A DNA stretch of 64,000 nt from Streptomyces albus subsp. albus. Its GTDB lineage: Bacteria; Actinomycetota; Actinomycetes; Streptomycetales; Streptomycetaceae. The notes under the pieces were generated by a model. That model searched no databases. It saw only the letters and a list, made by a program, of their open reading frames with translations, and was not told the origin of the DNA. The DNA lies in assembly GCF_000719865.1 (NCBI RefSeq), contig NZ_JOID01000001.1, positions 467,199-531,198 on the forward strand, given 5' to 3'. Below, one piece after another: positions 53,155 through 61,925 of the stretch. A program made the translations under genes and the position numbers. Positions within the stretch are counted from its first letter, which is position 1; every line of letters starts with the position of its first letter.

Positions 53155-54051
53155 TCAGCCTTTGCGGCTCCCCGTGACCCGGACCGGCGTCGCCCCGCGC
53201 GAGAAGACCGAGACCGGGTCCGGCCGGCGGCCCAGCGCGTCCCAGACCCGCAGCACGGGCCGGTCGAGCCAGGCGGGTCCGTCGCCGATCCGCTCCCCGG
53301 CCACCGCGGCCGCGATCAGCACGGCCGCGGACAGCACCAGCCCCGCGCGGTCGCTGCCGGCCGCGACCGCCAGCCCGAGCCCCGCGCCGAGCGCGTGCGC
53401 GCCGGAGTCCCCCAGCATGGTCCGCTCGCCGAGGTCGTCCGCGAGCAGGGCGGCCGCGGCTCCCATCGGCGCCGCGCACAGCAGCCCCGCCGCTCCCCCG
53501 CGCAGCAGCGCCGGGGCGCCCGTGGCGAGCACGGCCTTGGCGGCCCGTCCCGGCCGTACGTCCAGCAGGTTGACGAGATGCGCGGCTCCGGCGATGACGA
53601 GGGCCGCCGGCAGCACGTCCGCCGGGCGTCGCCGCAGCAGCGCGCCCGCGGCCAGTCCGGCCGCGCCGATGCCGAGCAGCTTGACCCCGCCGGTGGTGAT
53701 CTCCCCGTGCCGCAGCGCGGTCAGATGGGCGCGGATCCCGCGCCGCGCGTCGTTCCGGCCCGCCAGGTCGTCGTACGCGCCGCAGGCCCCCGCCGCGAGG
53801 ACCGCCAGCGCGGCGGCGCCGCGCACCCGGGCCGGGAGGCCGGGTACGGTCGCGACCGCGAGCGCGGTGCCCAGCGCCACCGCCGGCCCGGCGTACAGAT
53901 CGACGGGCCGCCCGGCGTGGTTGCGCCGCTCCCACAGCGCCGCGCCGCCCGGCGGCCTGCGGCGTATCCCGGCGAAGACGGCCCGGGCCGCCCCCGCCGC
54001 GGCGAACAGCACCTGTGTGCGCCCGCGTTCCGCGCCGTCCGGCACCATCAT
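53155..54051 (-). CDS. Polyprenyl-phosphate sugar-1-phosphate transferase-like membrane protein (MraY/WecA family)
   Basis: 298 residues with about eight membrane segments. Family marks are YDDLAG (Asp pair near residue 92), GVKLLGIGAAG, the HLVNLLDVRPGRAAK cluster and ERTMLGDSGAHALGAGLG. The NLLD and GDSGA motifs are the ones used in substrate binding by MraY/WecA enzymes. The protein is shorter than MraY and is not in the cell-wall cluster, so it is an accessory member whose sugar and role are unknown. ATG-ATG at 54051 with GGGGAG upstream. 106 bases after recN. Confidence 0.83.
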   Translation of the reverse strand: MMVPDGAERGRTQVLFAAAGAARAVFAGIRRRPPGGAALWERRNHAGRPVDLYAGPAVALGTALAVATVPGLPARVRGAAALAVLAAGACGAYDDLAGRNDARRGIRAHLTALRHGEITTGGVKLLGIGAAGLAAGALLRRRPADVLPAALVIAGAAHLVNLLDVRPGRAAKAVLATGAPALLRGGAAGLLCAAPMGAAAALLADDLGERTMLGDSGAHALGAGLGLAVAAGSDRAGLVLSAAVLIAAAVAGERIGDGPAWLDRPVLRVWDALGRRPDPVSVFSRGATPVRVTGSRKG

Positions 54052-54157
54052 CGTCCGCTCCCCTCACCGCTGAACCGCCCGACACCCTACGCGTCCCGGA
54101 CGGCCCGGGTGGCCGGGACCGGCGAGCGGCCCCGCTCCCGGCCCCGGGCGGGAAGAC

Positions 54158-55942
54158 TCAGCCGGGCTCCCCCGGCGCCCCGGCCGCCGCGCGGGCCGCC
54201 GCGAGCAGCTCCTCGGCGTGCGCGCGGGCCAGTTCGGAGTCCTCCTGGCCGGCGAGCATCCGGGAGAGCTCCCGGACGCGGTCCTCGCCCTCCATGGCCT
54301 GCACACCGCTGCGGGTCACCGACCCGTCGTGGGTCTTCTCCACCACCAGATGCCGGTCGGCGAAGGCGGCGACCTGCGGCAGGTGGGTGACGACCACGAC
54401 CTGCGCCGACCGCGCCAGCCGCGCCAGCCTCCGGCCCACCTCCACCGCGGCCTTGCCGCCGACGCCCGCGTCCACCTCGTCGAAGAGATAGGTGGGCACC
54501 GGTGAGGCGCCGGCGAAGACGACCTCGACGGCGAGCATCACCCGGGACAGCTCACCGCCCGAGGCGCCCTTGGCGATGGGCCGCGCCGGGGCCCCCGGGT
54601 GCGGGGCGAGCAGCAGCTCCACCTCGTCGGCTCCGGACGGGCCGAAGGCGACGGTGCGGCCGTCCACCTCGATGCCGTCCGGGTCGTCCGTCTGCCGGAT
54701 GTCGATGCTCACCCGGGCGTGCGGCATGGCGAGTTCGGCGAGCTCCTCCGTGACCGCGCCGGCGAGGCGCTCGGCAGCCTCGGTGCGCGCGTCCGTGAGG
54801 GTCTGCGCCAGCTCGGAGAGCCGGGCGCGCAGTTCGTCGCGTTCCGCGGCCAGTTCGCCGATCCGGTCGTCGTCGCCCTCCAGTTCGGCGAGCCGGGCCG
54901 CGCTCCGCTCCGCCCAGGCGAGGACGCCCGCGATGTCCCCGCCGCCCGGCCCGGCCGGGTCGCCGTCCTCCGTCCAGTACTTGCGGACGAGGTGGGTGAG
55001 GACGGACCGGCGCTCCTCCACCGCGGCGAGCCGCCGCGGGTCGGCGTCGAGGTCCCCGGCGTATCCGGCGAGCTCCCCGGCGACGTCCGACAGCAGGATG
55101 CCGATCTCGCCGATCCGGTCGGCGAGCGCGGCCAGCGCCGGGTCGTGCGACCGCACGGCCTCCAGGGCGCGGTGCGCGCCGGCCACCAGGGCTCCGGCGT
55201 CGACCGCCTCCAGGTCCTCCGGGTTGCCGGCCAGCGCGCCGTGCGCGGCGGTCGCGGCGGTGGCGAGGGCCTCGGCGTGGCCCAGCCGCTCGGCCTCGGC
55301 GGCCAGTTCGGCGTCCTCGCCGGACCGCGGCTCGGCGGCGGCGATCTCCTCCAGGCCGAAGCGGAGCCGGTCGGCCTCGGCGGCCCGCTCCCGGGCGCGG
55401 GTGGTCAGCTCCTCCAGCTCCGCCGCGACGGTCCGCAGCCGCTGGTACGCGACCGTGTACTCGCCGAGCGGCCCCGCGACGGCGTAACCCGCGTAGCGGT
55501 CCAGCGCCTGCCGCTGCCGGGCGGGCCGCAGCAGCCCCTGCTGGTCGGTCTGGCCGTGCACCGCGACCAGGTCCGAGGCCAGCTCGCCGAGCAGCCCCAC
55601 GGGCACCGACCGACCGCCGAGATGGGCCCGCGAGCGCCCCTCGGCGGAGAGGGTGCGGCTGATGAGCAGCGCGCCGTCGTCGAGTTCGGCGCCCGCCTCC
55701 TCGGCCCGCGCCGCGGCCGGGGTGTCCGGGGGCAGCACGATCCGCCCCTCGACGACCGCCGCCTTCGACCCGATCCGCACCAGGCCCGCGTCGGCCCGTC
55801 CGCCGAGCAGCAGACCCAGGCTGGTGACGACCATGGTCTTGCCGGCGCCCGTCTCGCCGGTGACCGCCGTGAAGCCGGGTGACAGCTCCACGACGGCGTC
55901 GTCGATGACTCCGAGTGACCGTATCCGCATTTCCTCCAGCAC
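54158..55942 (-). CDS. recN: DNA repair protein RecN
   Basis: 594 residues. SMC-like: Walker A GETGAGKT at residues 29-36, two long coiled-coil regions (about 150-370), and the C-terminal ABC signature with SGGELSRVMLAVEVV and Walker B YLFDEVDAGVGG. It acts early in double-strand-break repair and DNA-end cohesion. GTG at 55942 is taken because AAGG lies eight bases upstream; GTG at 55948 would add two residues and have poor spacing. Last of the run of nadK and tlyA genes typical of actinobacteria. Confidence 0.96.
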   Translation of the reverse strand: MLEEMRIRSLGVIDDAVVELSPGFTAVTGETGAGKTMVVTSLGLLLGGRADAGLVRIGSKAAVVEGRIVLPPDTPAAARAEEAGAELDDGALLISRTLSAEGRSRAHLGGRSVPVGLLGELASDLVAVHGQTDQQGLLRPARQRQALDRYAGYAVAGPLGEYTVAYQRLRTVAAELEELTTRARERAAEADRLRFGLEEIAAAEPRSGEDAELAAEAERLGHAEALATAATAAHGALAGNPEDLEAVDAGALVAGAHRALEAVRSHDPALAALADRIGEIGILLSDVAGELAGYAGDLDADPRRLAAVEERRSVLTHLVRKYWTEDGDPAGPGGGDIAGVLAWAERSAARLAELEGDDDRIGELAAERDELRARLSELAQTLTDARTEAAERLAGAVTEELAELAMPHARVSIDIRQTDDPDGIEVDGRTVAFGPSGADEVELLLAPHPGAPARPIAKGASGGELSRVMLAVEVVFAGASPVPTYLFDEVDAGVGGKAAVEVGRRLARLARSAQVVVVTHLPQVAAFADRHLVVEKTHDGSVTRSGVQAMEGEDRVRELSRMLAGQEDSELARAHAEELLAAARAAAGAPGEPG

Positions 55943-56097
55943 GGACACGACCTTACGAGGTACGGGGGGCGCGGCGCGACGTACCTCCCCCGCGGCGGGC
56001 CGGGAGACCCTTCGACGGAGTGGTTCCGGGCCGTTCCGGTTGATCTCCCCGCCGGATACCGGGACGGTGCGTCACCGCACCGCCGCGGCGGCCCCGC

Positions 56098-57000
56098 TCA
56101 GTGCGGCGCCCCGCGCCAACCGGCCACCGGCAGCGCGAACTTGGCCACCAGCCGGTCGGTGAACGAAGCGTGGTGCAGCCGTGCCAGGCGCACCGGCACG
56201 GCTCCGCGCCGCACCTCCACGCGCGCGCCGGCGGGCAGTTCGACCGTGCGCCGTCCGTCACACCACAGCACGCCGTGCGGCGTCTCCGGCTGCACCTCGA
56301 CGGCCAGCACCGCGTCCGGCGTGGTCACCAGCGGTTTGGCGAACAGCGCGTGCGCGCTGATCGGCACCATCAGCAGCGCCTCCACGCCCGGCCAGACGAC
56401 CGGGCCGCCGGCCGAGAAGGCGTACGCCGTCGAGCCGGTGGGCGTCGCGCACACCACCCCGTCGCCGCCGAAGCGGGAGACGGGGCGGCCGTCGATCTCC
56501 GTGACGACCTCCAGCATCCGCTCCCGGGCGGCCTTCTCCACGGAGGCCTCGTTGAGCGCCCAGTCGTGGTGCGCGATCTGCCCGTTGTTCCGGACGACCA
56601 CGTCGAGGGTCATCCGCTCCTCGACCTCGTAGTCGCGCGTGACGACGCGGTCCACGACCTTGTCGAGGTCGTCGCGCTCCGCCTCGGCGAGGAAGCCGAC
56701 CCGGCCGAGGTTGACGCCGAGCATGGGCACCCCGGAGGCCCGGGCGAACTCGGCGCCGCGCAGCAGCGTGCCGTCCCCGCCGAGGACCATGAGCAGCTCG
56801 CAGCCGTCGAGCACGTCCCCCTCGGCGTCCACGAGTTCGACGACGGGCGGCAGCGTGAGCTCCGCGGCCTCCTCCGCCAGGACCCGGACTCCTATCCCGC
56901 TCCGCAGCAGCCCCTGCACCACCAGTTCGGCACTGCGCACGGCGGCCTGCCGGCCGGTGTGCGCGAGCAGGAATACCGTCCGTGCTGTTGTCGTCGTCAC
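56098..57000 (-). CDS. nadK: NAD kinase
   Basis: 300 residues. ATP-binding GGDGT at residues 74-78, NLGRVGFLAEAE, and the second conserved region SRFGGDGVVCATPTGSTAYA followed by GGPVVWPGVEALLMVPI. It makes NADP from NAD. GTG at 57000 overlaps the tlyA stop (GTGA), giving coupled translation. Confidence 0.96.
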   Translation of the reverse strand: MTTTTARTVFLLAHTGRQAAVRSAELVVQGLLRSGIGVRVLAEEAAELTLPPVVELVDAEGDVLDGCELLMVLGGDGTLLRGAEFARASGVPMLGVNLGRVGFLAEAERDDLDKVVDRVVTRDYEVEERMTLDVVVRNNGQIAHHDWALNEASVEKAARERMLEVVTEIDGRPVSRFGGDGVVCATPTGSTAYAFSAGGPVVWPGVEALLMVPISAHALFAKPLVTTPDAVLAVEVQPETPHGVLWCDGRRTVELPAGARVEVRRGAVPVRLARLHHASFTDRLVAKFALPVAGWRGAPH

Positions 57001-57809
57001 CGCGGCCCCTCCGCCACTGCTCGGTCCACTGCTGCGGGGTCGAATGCCGGTGCCCCGGCTCGCAGCCAGAGGAAATACTCGACGTTTCCGGACGGTCCGG
57101 GCAGCGGGCTCGCGGTGACGCCCAGCACGCCGAGACCGAGTTCCCCCGCCTGTCCGGCGACCTTGCGCACCGCCTCGGCCCGCAGCTCCGGGCTCCGCAC
57201 GACGCCTCCGCTGCCCAGCCGCTCCCGGCCCACCTCGAACTGCGGTTTCACCATGAGCACGTAATCCGCGTCCGGCGCGGCGCAGCGCACCAGGGCGGGG
57301 AGGACGAGGCCCAGGGGGATGAAGGACAGATCGCCGGTGACGATGCCGGCCGGCTGCCCGCCGATGAGGTCGAGTTCCAGGTCACGGACGTTCGTACGGT
57401 CCTGGACGGTGACGCGTTCATCGCTGCGCAGCGACCAGGCGAGCTGGCCGTAGCCGACGTCCACGGCGACGACGTGCGCCGCGCCCGCGCGGAGCAGCAC
57501 ATCGGTGAAACCGCCGGTCGACGCGCCCGCGTCGAGCGCGCGGCGGCCCTTCACCTCCAGCCCGAGGGGGGTGAAGGCCGCCAGGGCCCCGGCCAGTTTG
57601 TGGCCGCCGCGGGAGACGTAGTCGGGGTCGCTGTCGTCGGGGACCACCACCACCGCCGCGCTGGTCTCCACCTGCGTGGCGGGCTTGCCGGCGACGCTGC
57701 CCCCGACCGTGACCCGGCCCGCGGCGATCAACTGGCCCGCGTGTTCGCGCGAGCGGGCCAGTTTGCGGCGCACCAGCTCCGCGTCGAGTCGGCGTCGTGA
57801 CACTGCCAC
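56997..57809 (-). CDS. tlyA: TlyA-family rRNA 2'-O-methyltransferase
   Basis: 270 residues. N-terminal S4 RNA-binding domain (RRLDAELVRRKLARSREHAG, residues 5-65), then an FtsJ-like methyltransferase with SAM-binding ALDAGASTGGFTDVLL and DVGYGQLAW, and FKPQFE-type VMVKPQFEVGRE. In mycobacteria TlyA methylates 16S and 23S rRNA cytidines and its loss gives capreomycin resistance. GTG at 57809 with AGGAG upstream, seven bases after the preceding gene; coupled to nadK. Confidence 0.95.
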   Translation of the reverse strand: MAVSRRRLDAELVRRKLARSREHAGQLIAAGRVTVGGSVAGKPATQVETSAAVVVVPDDSDPDYVSRGGHKLAGALAAFTPLGLEVKGRRALDAGASTGGFTDVLLRAGAAHVVAVDVGYGQLAWSLRSDERVTVQDRTNVRDLELDLIGGQPAGIVTGDLSFIPLGLVLPALVRCAAPDADYVLMVKPQFEVGRERLGSGGVVRSPELRAEAVRKVAGQAGELGLGVLGVTASPLPGPSGNVEYFLWLRAGAPAFDPAAVDRAVAEGPR

Positions 57810-57816
57810 GGGTGGT

Positions 57817-58545
57817 TCAGCTCCTGGTGTCGTACGGGGCGGACGGGGCGGACGGGGCGGTGCGCGGGGCGGACGGGCCCGGCGGCCCGGGGCGCTGGTC
57901 GAGCTCGGTCAGGGTGTCGCGCAGGGCCCGGTGCACATCCTCGTACACGGCGATGTGCCCGTCACCGGGGAGGTGGTCCACATCGGCCAGCCGGTCGAGC
58001 GCGGCATCGACCCCGGCGCTCCCCGTGGGCGTCCGCGGGACGCCGAGGGGCGCGGGACCGGCGGGCGCGTCGGGATCGCCGCCCTCCGCTCCGGCGGCAC
58101 CCTCCCCCTCCGCCACGGGTCCTTCCCCGGCGGCGGCTCCCGCCCCGGCGGCGTTCCCCTCCTCGACGGCAGGGCCGGTCACCGGCCCGGTCCCGCCCCC
58201 GGCGGGACCGGCACCGGATCGGGCTCCGGCGGCAGCGGTCCCCTCCGCTCCGGAGGTGCCCGTCTCCGGACCGCGCTCCCCGCCGCCGGGAGCGGCACCG
58301 GGTGGCAGGGGCGCCGGGTGCCTGTCGCGTTCCGCGGCGTGCGCTGCCCAGCCGGCGGGTCCGCGCGTCCCCGGGACCGGACCGCTCGCACCGGGCTCCT
58401 CCGCCGGTCGCGCCGCTGATCCCCCCGGCGCGCCCGGCCGGCCGGAGGTGTCCGCCGGCCCGTCCTGCGCGTCGGAGGACGCGGCGGTGAGCGCGGCGGG
58501 CCCCGGCCGGCCGCCGCCGGGCATCGGCTCGTTCATGCCGTTCAT
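57817..58545 (-). CDS. Conserved hypothetical protein with Gly/Ala/Pro-rich N terminus, upstream of tlyA
   Basis: 242 residues. Residues 1-165 are Gly/Ala/Pro/Glu-rich low complexity. The last ~75 residues hold a short conserved helical unit (GVDAALDRLADVDHLPGDGH, then IAVYEDVHRALRDTLTELD) that is found before tlyA in many actinobacteria. Function unknown. ATG at 58545, with another at 58536. Probably the first gene of the tlyA-nadK operon. Confidence 0.78.
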   Translation of the reverse strand: MNGMNEPMPGGGRPGPAALTAASSDAQDGPADTSGRPGAPGGSAARPAEEPGASGPVPGTRGPAGWAAHAAERDRHPAPLPPGAAPGGGERGPETGTSGAEGTAAAGARSGAGPAGGGTGPVTGPAVEEGNAAGAGAAAGEGPVAEGEGAAGAEGGDPDAPAGPAPLGVPRTPTGSAGVDAALDRLADVDHLPGDGHIAVYEDVHRALRDTLTELDQRPGPPGPSAPRTAPSAPSAPYDTRS

Positions 58546-58610
58546 GCCCCCGACGCTACCCGGACCGGGCCGTCCTCCGCGCGTACCGGTCTGGGGTAAC
58601 GTCGGCCGGG

Positions 58611-58961
58611 ATGACCAGGACCATCGAGGAATGCCGCCGCGCACTGGAGCGGCTGTCGGAGAATCTCGCCGGGGCGGGCGACGACGTCCGCGGCGCCGCC
58701 GCCATGAACCGCTCCCTGAGCTGCCACATCACCGATCTCGACACCACCTTCACCGGACGGCTCGCCGACAGCCGCATCGAGGACGTGACCGCGGCCCCCG
58801 GCCCGCCCGCGGAACGCGCCCAGATCCGGCTCTCGATGACCTCGGACGATCTGATCGCGATGGTCGACGGCGAACTGCACTTCGCGAAGGCCTGGGGCAG
58901 CGGCCGCGTCCGCCTGGAGGCGGGCTTCCGCGACCTCCTACGCCTCCGCTCCCTGCTGTAG
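58611..58961 (+). CDS. SCP2 sterol-binding-domain protein
   Basis: 116 residues, entirely one SCP2-like domain (RIEDVTAAPG, then QIRLSMTSDDLIAMVDGELH, ending in a hydrophobic LRLRSLL). Such domains bind acyl-CoA or other lipids in a hydrophobic tunnel. ATG at 58611. Single-gene unit, divergent from the tlyA operon. Confidence 0.88.
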   Translation: MTRTIEECRRALERLSENLAGAGDDVRGAAAMNRSLSCHITDLDTTFTGRLADSRIEDVTAAPGPPAERAQIRLSMTSDDLIAMVDGELHFAKAWGSGRVRLEAGFRDLLRLRSLL

Positions 58962-59180
58962 ACGCCGCACCCGGTCAGAACTCGCCGGAAATCGTTCCGT
59001 CCCCCGGTGTCGACCCCTGGCCTCGCATCGCGGGCGGCTCCGCACCGAGTCCCCGTTCCACGCGCACCACCACGGCCGTCACCCGTCACGGCCGACGGCG
59101 GGAGACGGCGGGGGAGGCCGGCGGCGGGCGAGGGAGCCCCGGCGCGTGCCCGCCCCCGGCCCGGCACCGCTCCGCGCGGC

Positions 59181-60242
59181 TCAGCCGAGGCCCAGCCGTG
59201 CCAGCGCCTTCGCCGTCTCCAGCCCTTCGCCCGCGCCCTCGCCGGCCGCCGTCCACGCCGCGGCGCAGCCGGCCCGCAGCCCGTCCAGCGGATCGCCGCC
59301 GCCCTCCAGCAGCAGCTCACCGCCGGCCACCCGGGCCGTCCAGCCGCCGCACCGGTGGCCCTCCGGGCCGTCCCCGTCGCCCACGGCGGCCCCGGTCTCC
59401 GGGTGACCGGTCAGCAGCCCGCGCAGATCGGCCGCGACATAGGTCGGCCGGTGGTGCGGGGGCGCGACCAGCAGATGCCCGGCGTCGGTCACCCCGGTGA
59501 GCACGAGCAGCGAGTCGACCCCGCCCGCGTGCGCGCCCTCGATGTCGGTGTCCAGGCGGTCGCCGACGACCAGCGGCTTGCGGGCCCCGGTCCGCAGGAT
59601 CGTCTCCCGGTGCATCGGCGGCAGCGGCTTCCCGGCGACCTGCGGCCGGCCGCCCGCGGCGATCCGCACCACCTCCACCAGCGCCCCGTTACCGGGCGCC
59701 CGCCCCCGCCCGGTGGGGATCGTCAGATCGGTATTGGACGCGAACCAGGGCACCCCGCGGCCCACCGCGTACGCCGCCTCCGCCAGCCGTTCCCAGTCCA
59801 GCTTCGGGTCGTAGCCCTGGACGACCGCCGCCGGGTCGTCCTCCGCCGACGCCACCGGCTCCAGGCCCCGTTCGCGCAGCGCCACCCGCAGGCCCTCACC
59901 GCCGACGGCCAGCACCCGGGAGCCGGCGGGCACCTGCTCGGAGATCAGCCGGGCCACCGCCTGCGCCGAGGTGATCACTTCGGCGGCCTCGGCGGGCACT
60001 CCGAGCCGGGTCAGCAGAGCGGCGACCTCCTGCGGCGTCCGCGAGGCGTTGTTGGTGACGTACGCCAGGCGCATCCCGCGCTCCCGCGCCGTCTCCAGCG
60101 CCTCCACGGCATGCGCGATCGCCTCACCGCCGGCGTACACCACCCCGTCCAGGTCGAGCAGCGCCGTGTCGTACTCCGCGCACAGCGGCCGCTCCCTCCC
60201 GTCGGTGCGGGTACGGATCCCGGTCCGGCCCTGCTCTCCCAT
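59181..60242 (-). CDS. HAD-superfamily phosphatase, subclass IIA (NagD-like)
   Basis: 353 residues. Nucleophile motif LLDLDGVVYAGG, then the IIA cap, the YVTNNASRT motif, the lysine in GKPLPPMHRET and the metal-binding VVGDRLDTDIEGAHAGGVDS. It should hydrolyse a phosphorylated small molecule such as a sugar phosphate or nucleotide. The last ~60 residues are an Ala/Gly-rich extension. ATG at 60242 with GGGAG upstream. Divergent from the DUF1015 gene with a 72-base gap that must hold both promoters. Confidence 0.93.
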   Translation of the reverse strand: MGEQGRTGIRTRTDGRERPLCAEYDTALLDLDGVVYAGGEAIAHAVEALETARERGMRLAYVTNNASRTPQEVAALLTRLGVPAEAAEVITSAQAVARLISEQVPAGSRVLAVGGEGLRVALRERGLEPVASAEDDPAAVVQGYDPKLDWERLAEAAYAVGRGVPWFASNTDLTIPTGRGRAPGNGALVEVVRIAAGGRPQVAGKPLPPMHRETILRTGARKPLVVGDRLDTDIEGAHAGGVDSLLVLTGVTDAGHLLVAPPHHRPTYVAADLRGLLTGHPETGAAVGDGDGPEGHRCGGWTARVAGGELLLEGGGDPLDGLRAGCAAAWTAAGEGAGEGLETAKALARLGLG

Positions 60243-60314
60243 GGACTCCCGCCCCTCGCTCGGTACTTGTCCCCCGATCATCCCGCATGGTCCACCGGCG
60301 CATAACATGCACCA

Positions 60315-61712
60315 ATGAGCAGAACCGGTCTCACCCGCGATGGTCTGCGGCTGTCGCCGTTCCGTGGTCTGCGCTACGCACCGGAGCGGGTCGGCAGTCT
60401 GGCCGCCGTGACCTCACCGCCGTACGACGTGGTCGTCCGGCCCGACGGACTGCACCATCTGGAGACGGCCGACCCGTACAACATCGTCCGCCTCATCCTC
60501 CCGCACGGCGGCAGCCCCGACGTCTGCCACCGGCGGGCCGGGGAGACCCTGCGCCGCTGGCGCGCCGAGGGCGTCCTCAGAGCCGACCCGGAACCGGCGC
60601 TCTACGTCTACGAGCAGTACGGCGAGGGCCTGCTGCAGCGCGGCCTGATCGGCGCCCTGCGCCTCTCCCCGCCCGAGGACCGCGTCGTCCTGCCGCACGA
60701 GGACGTCATGCCGGACGTCGTCGCCGAACGTGCCGCCCTCATGCGGGCGACGGCCGCCAACCTCGAACCGCTCCTGCTCACCTACCGCAGCGACGAAGAC
60801 GACAACCGTGCTGCCCGCGACGCCCGCGGGCCGCACGGCGCCACGGCCGTCATCGAGCGCGCCGTGCGCCGCGCCCCGCTGCTCACCACCACCACGGAGG
60901 ACGGCCTGCGCCATCGTCTGTGGGCGGTCACCGACCCGGCCGAACTGGCCGAGGTCGACGCCGACCTCAGCCGCCGTCAGGCCCTCATCGCCGACGGCCA
61001 CCACCGCTGGGCGACCTATCTGCGGCTGCGCGCGGAGCAGCGGCCCTCCCCCGGGCCCTGGGACTCCGGTCTGGTGCTGCTCGTCGACACCGCCCGCCAC
61101 CCCCTGCGGGTCCGCGCCATCCACCGGCTGCTGCCGCGTCTGCGCCTTCCCGAGGCGCTGGAGGCGCTCCGCGGCTCGTTCCGCGTACGCCGGGTGGACG
61201 GGCCGCTCCCGCGCGCCCTGAAGGCGCTGAGCGACCCGGCGGACCCCGCGAACCGCGAAGACCCGGGCCCCGGAACCGCGGTTCCCGCCATCGCCACCGC
61301 CGCGACCGCGACCATGGCCGCCGGCTCCGCCGACAACGCCTTCCTGCTCGCCGGTGACGACGGAAGCTTCCACCTCGTCGACCAACCGGATCCCGCTCTG
61401 CTCGCGCGCGCGGTCCCCGGCGGCCGCCCCCGCGCCTGGCGGACCCTGGACGCGACGGTGCTGCACTCGGTGCTGCTCGAACGGATCTGGGGAGTCCCCG
61501 ACGACCCGGAGCACATCCGCTACATCCACGACGCCGCGGCGGCCGTGGAGCAGGTGGAACGCCACGGCGGCACCGCCGTCCTCATGCGGCCGGTCCGCGA
61601 GGAGACCGTCCGGCAACTGGCGCAGCAGGGTGTGATGATGCCCCGCAAGTCGACGTCCTTCGGCCCCAAGCCCGCCACCGGCCTCGTACTCCGCAGCCTC
61701 ACCACGGACTGA
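60315..61712 (+). CDS. DUF1015-family protein
   Basis: 465 residues. Begins MSRTGLTRDGLRLSPFRGLR and shows the family motifs TSPPYDVV, DPYNIVRLILP and IADGHHRWATYLRLR, the last with a His pair. The family is widespread but of unknown function, and its members often sit near serine or phosphate metabolism genes, so a role as a phosphotransfer enzyme has been proposed. ATG at 60315. A perfect 28-base palindromic terminator follows. Confidence 0.92.
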   Translation: MSRTGLTRDGLRLSPFRGLRYAPERVGSLAAVTSPPYDVVVRPDGLHHLETADPYNIVRLILPHGGSPDVCHRRAGETLRRWRAEGVLRADPEPALYVYEQYGEGLLQRGLIGALRLSPPEDRVVLPHEDVMPDVVAERAALMRATAANLEPLLLTYRSDEDDNRAARDARGPHGATAVIERAVRRAPLLTTTTEDGLRHRLWAVTDPAELAEVDADLSRRQALIADGHHRWATYLRLRAEQRPSPGPWDSGLVLLVDTARHPLRVRAIHRLLPRLRLPEALEALRGSFRVRRVDGPLPRALKALSDPADPANREDPGPGTAVPAIATAATATMAAGSADNAFLLAGDDGSFHLVDQPDPALLARAVPGGRPRAWRTLDATVLHSVLLERIWGVPDDPEHIRYIHDAAAAVEQVERHGGTAVLMRPVREETVRQLAQQGVMMPRKSTSFGPKPATGLVLRSLTTD

Positions 61713-61728
61713 CCCGCCCTCGGTCCCC

Positions 61729-61756
61729 CACTGCCTGTGCCCGGGCACAGGCAGTG
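61729..61756. terminator. Perfect palindromic terminator
   Basis: 28-base uninterrupted palindrome (14 + 14, centre 61742/61743), CACTGCCTGTGCCC and its complement, 17 bases after the DUF1015 stop, between convergent genes. Confidence 0.8.
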
Positions 61757-61925
61757 ACCGGGCACGGCATCCACTCGTACCGTCCGCGCGTCACCGGCGT
61801 CCGGCCTGGCCGTCCCACCTCCGGCACCGCTTTCCGCGCCGCCCCCACTCCGTCCCGGAACGCGAACGGGGGACGGAACCCATTGAGTTCCGCCCCCCTC
61901 ACACGGCCTCCCGGCAGAGCCGGAA

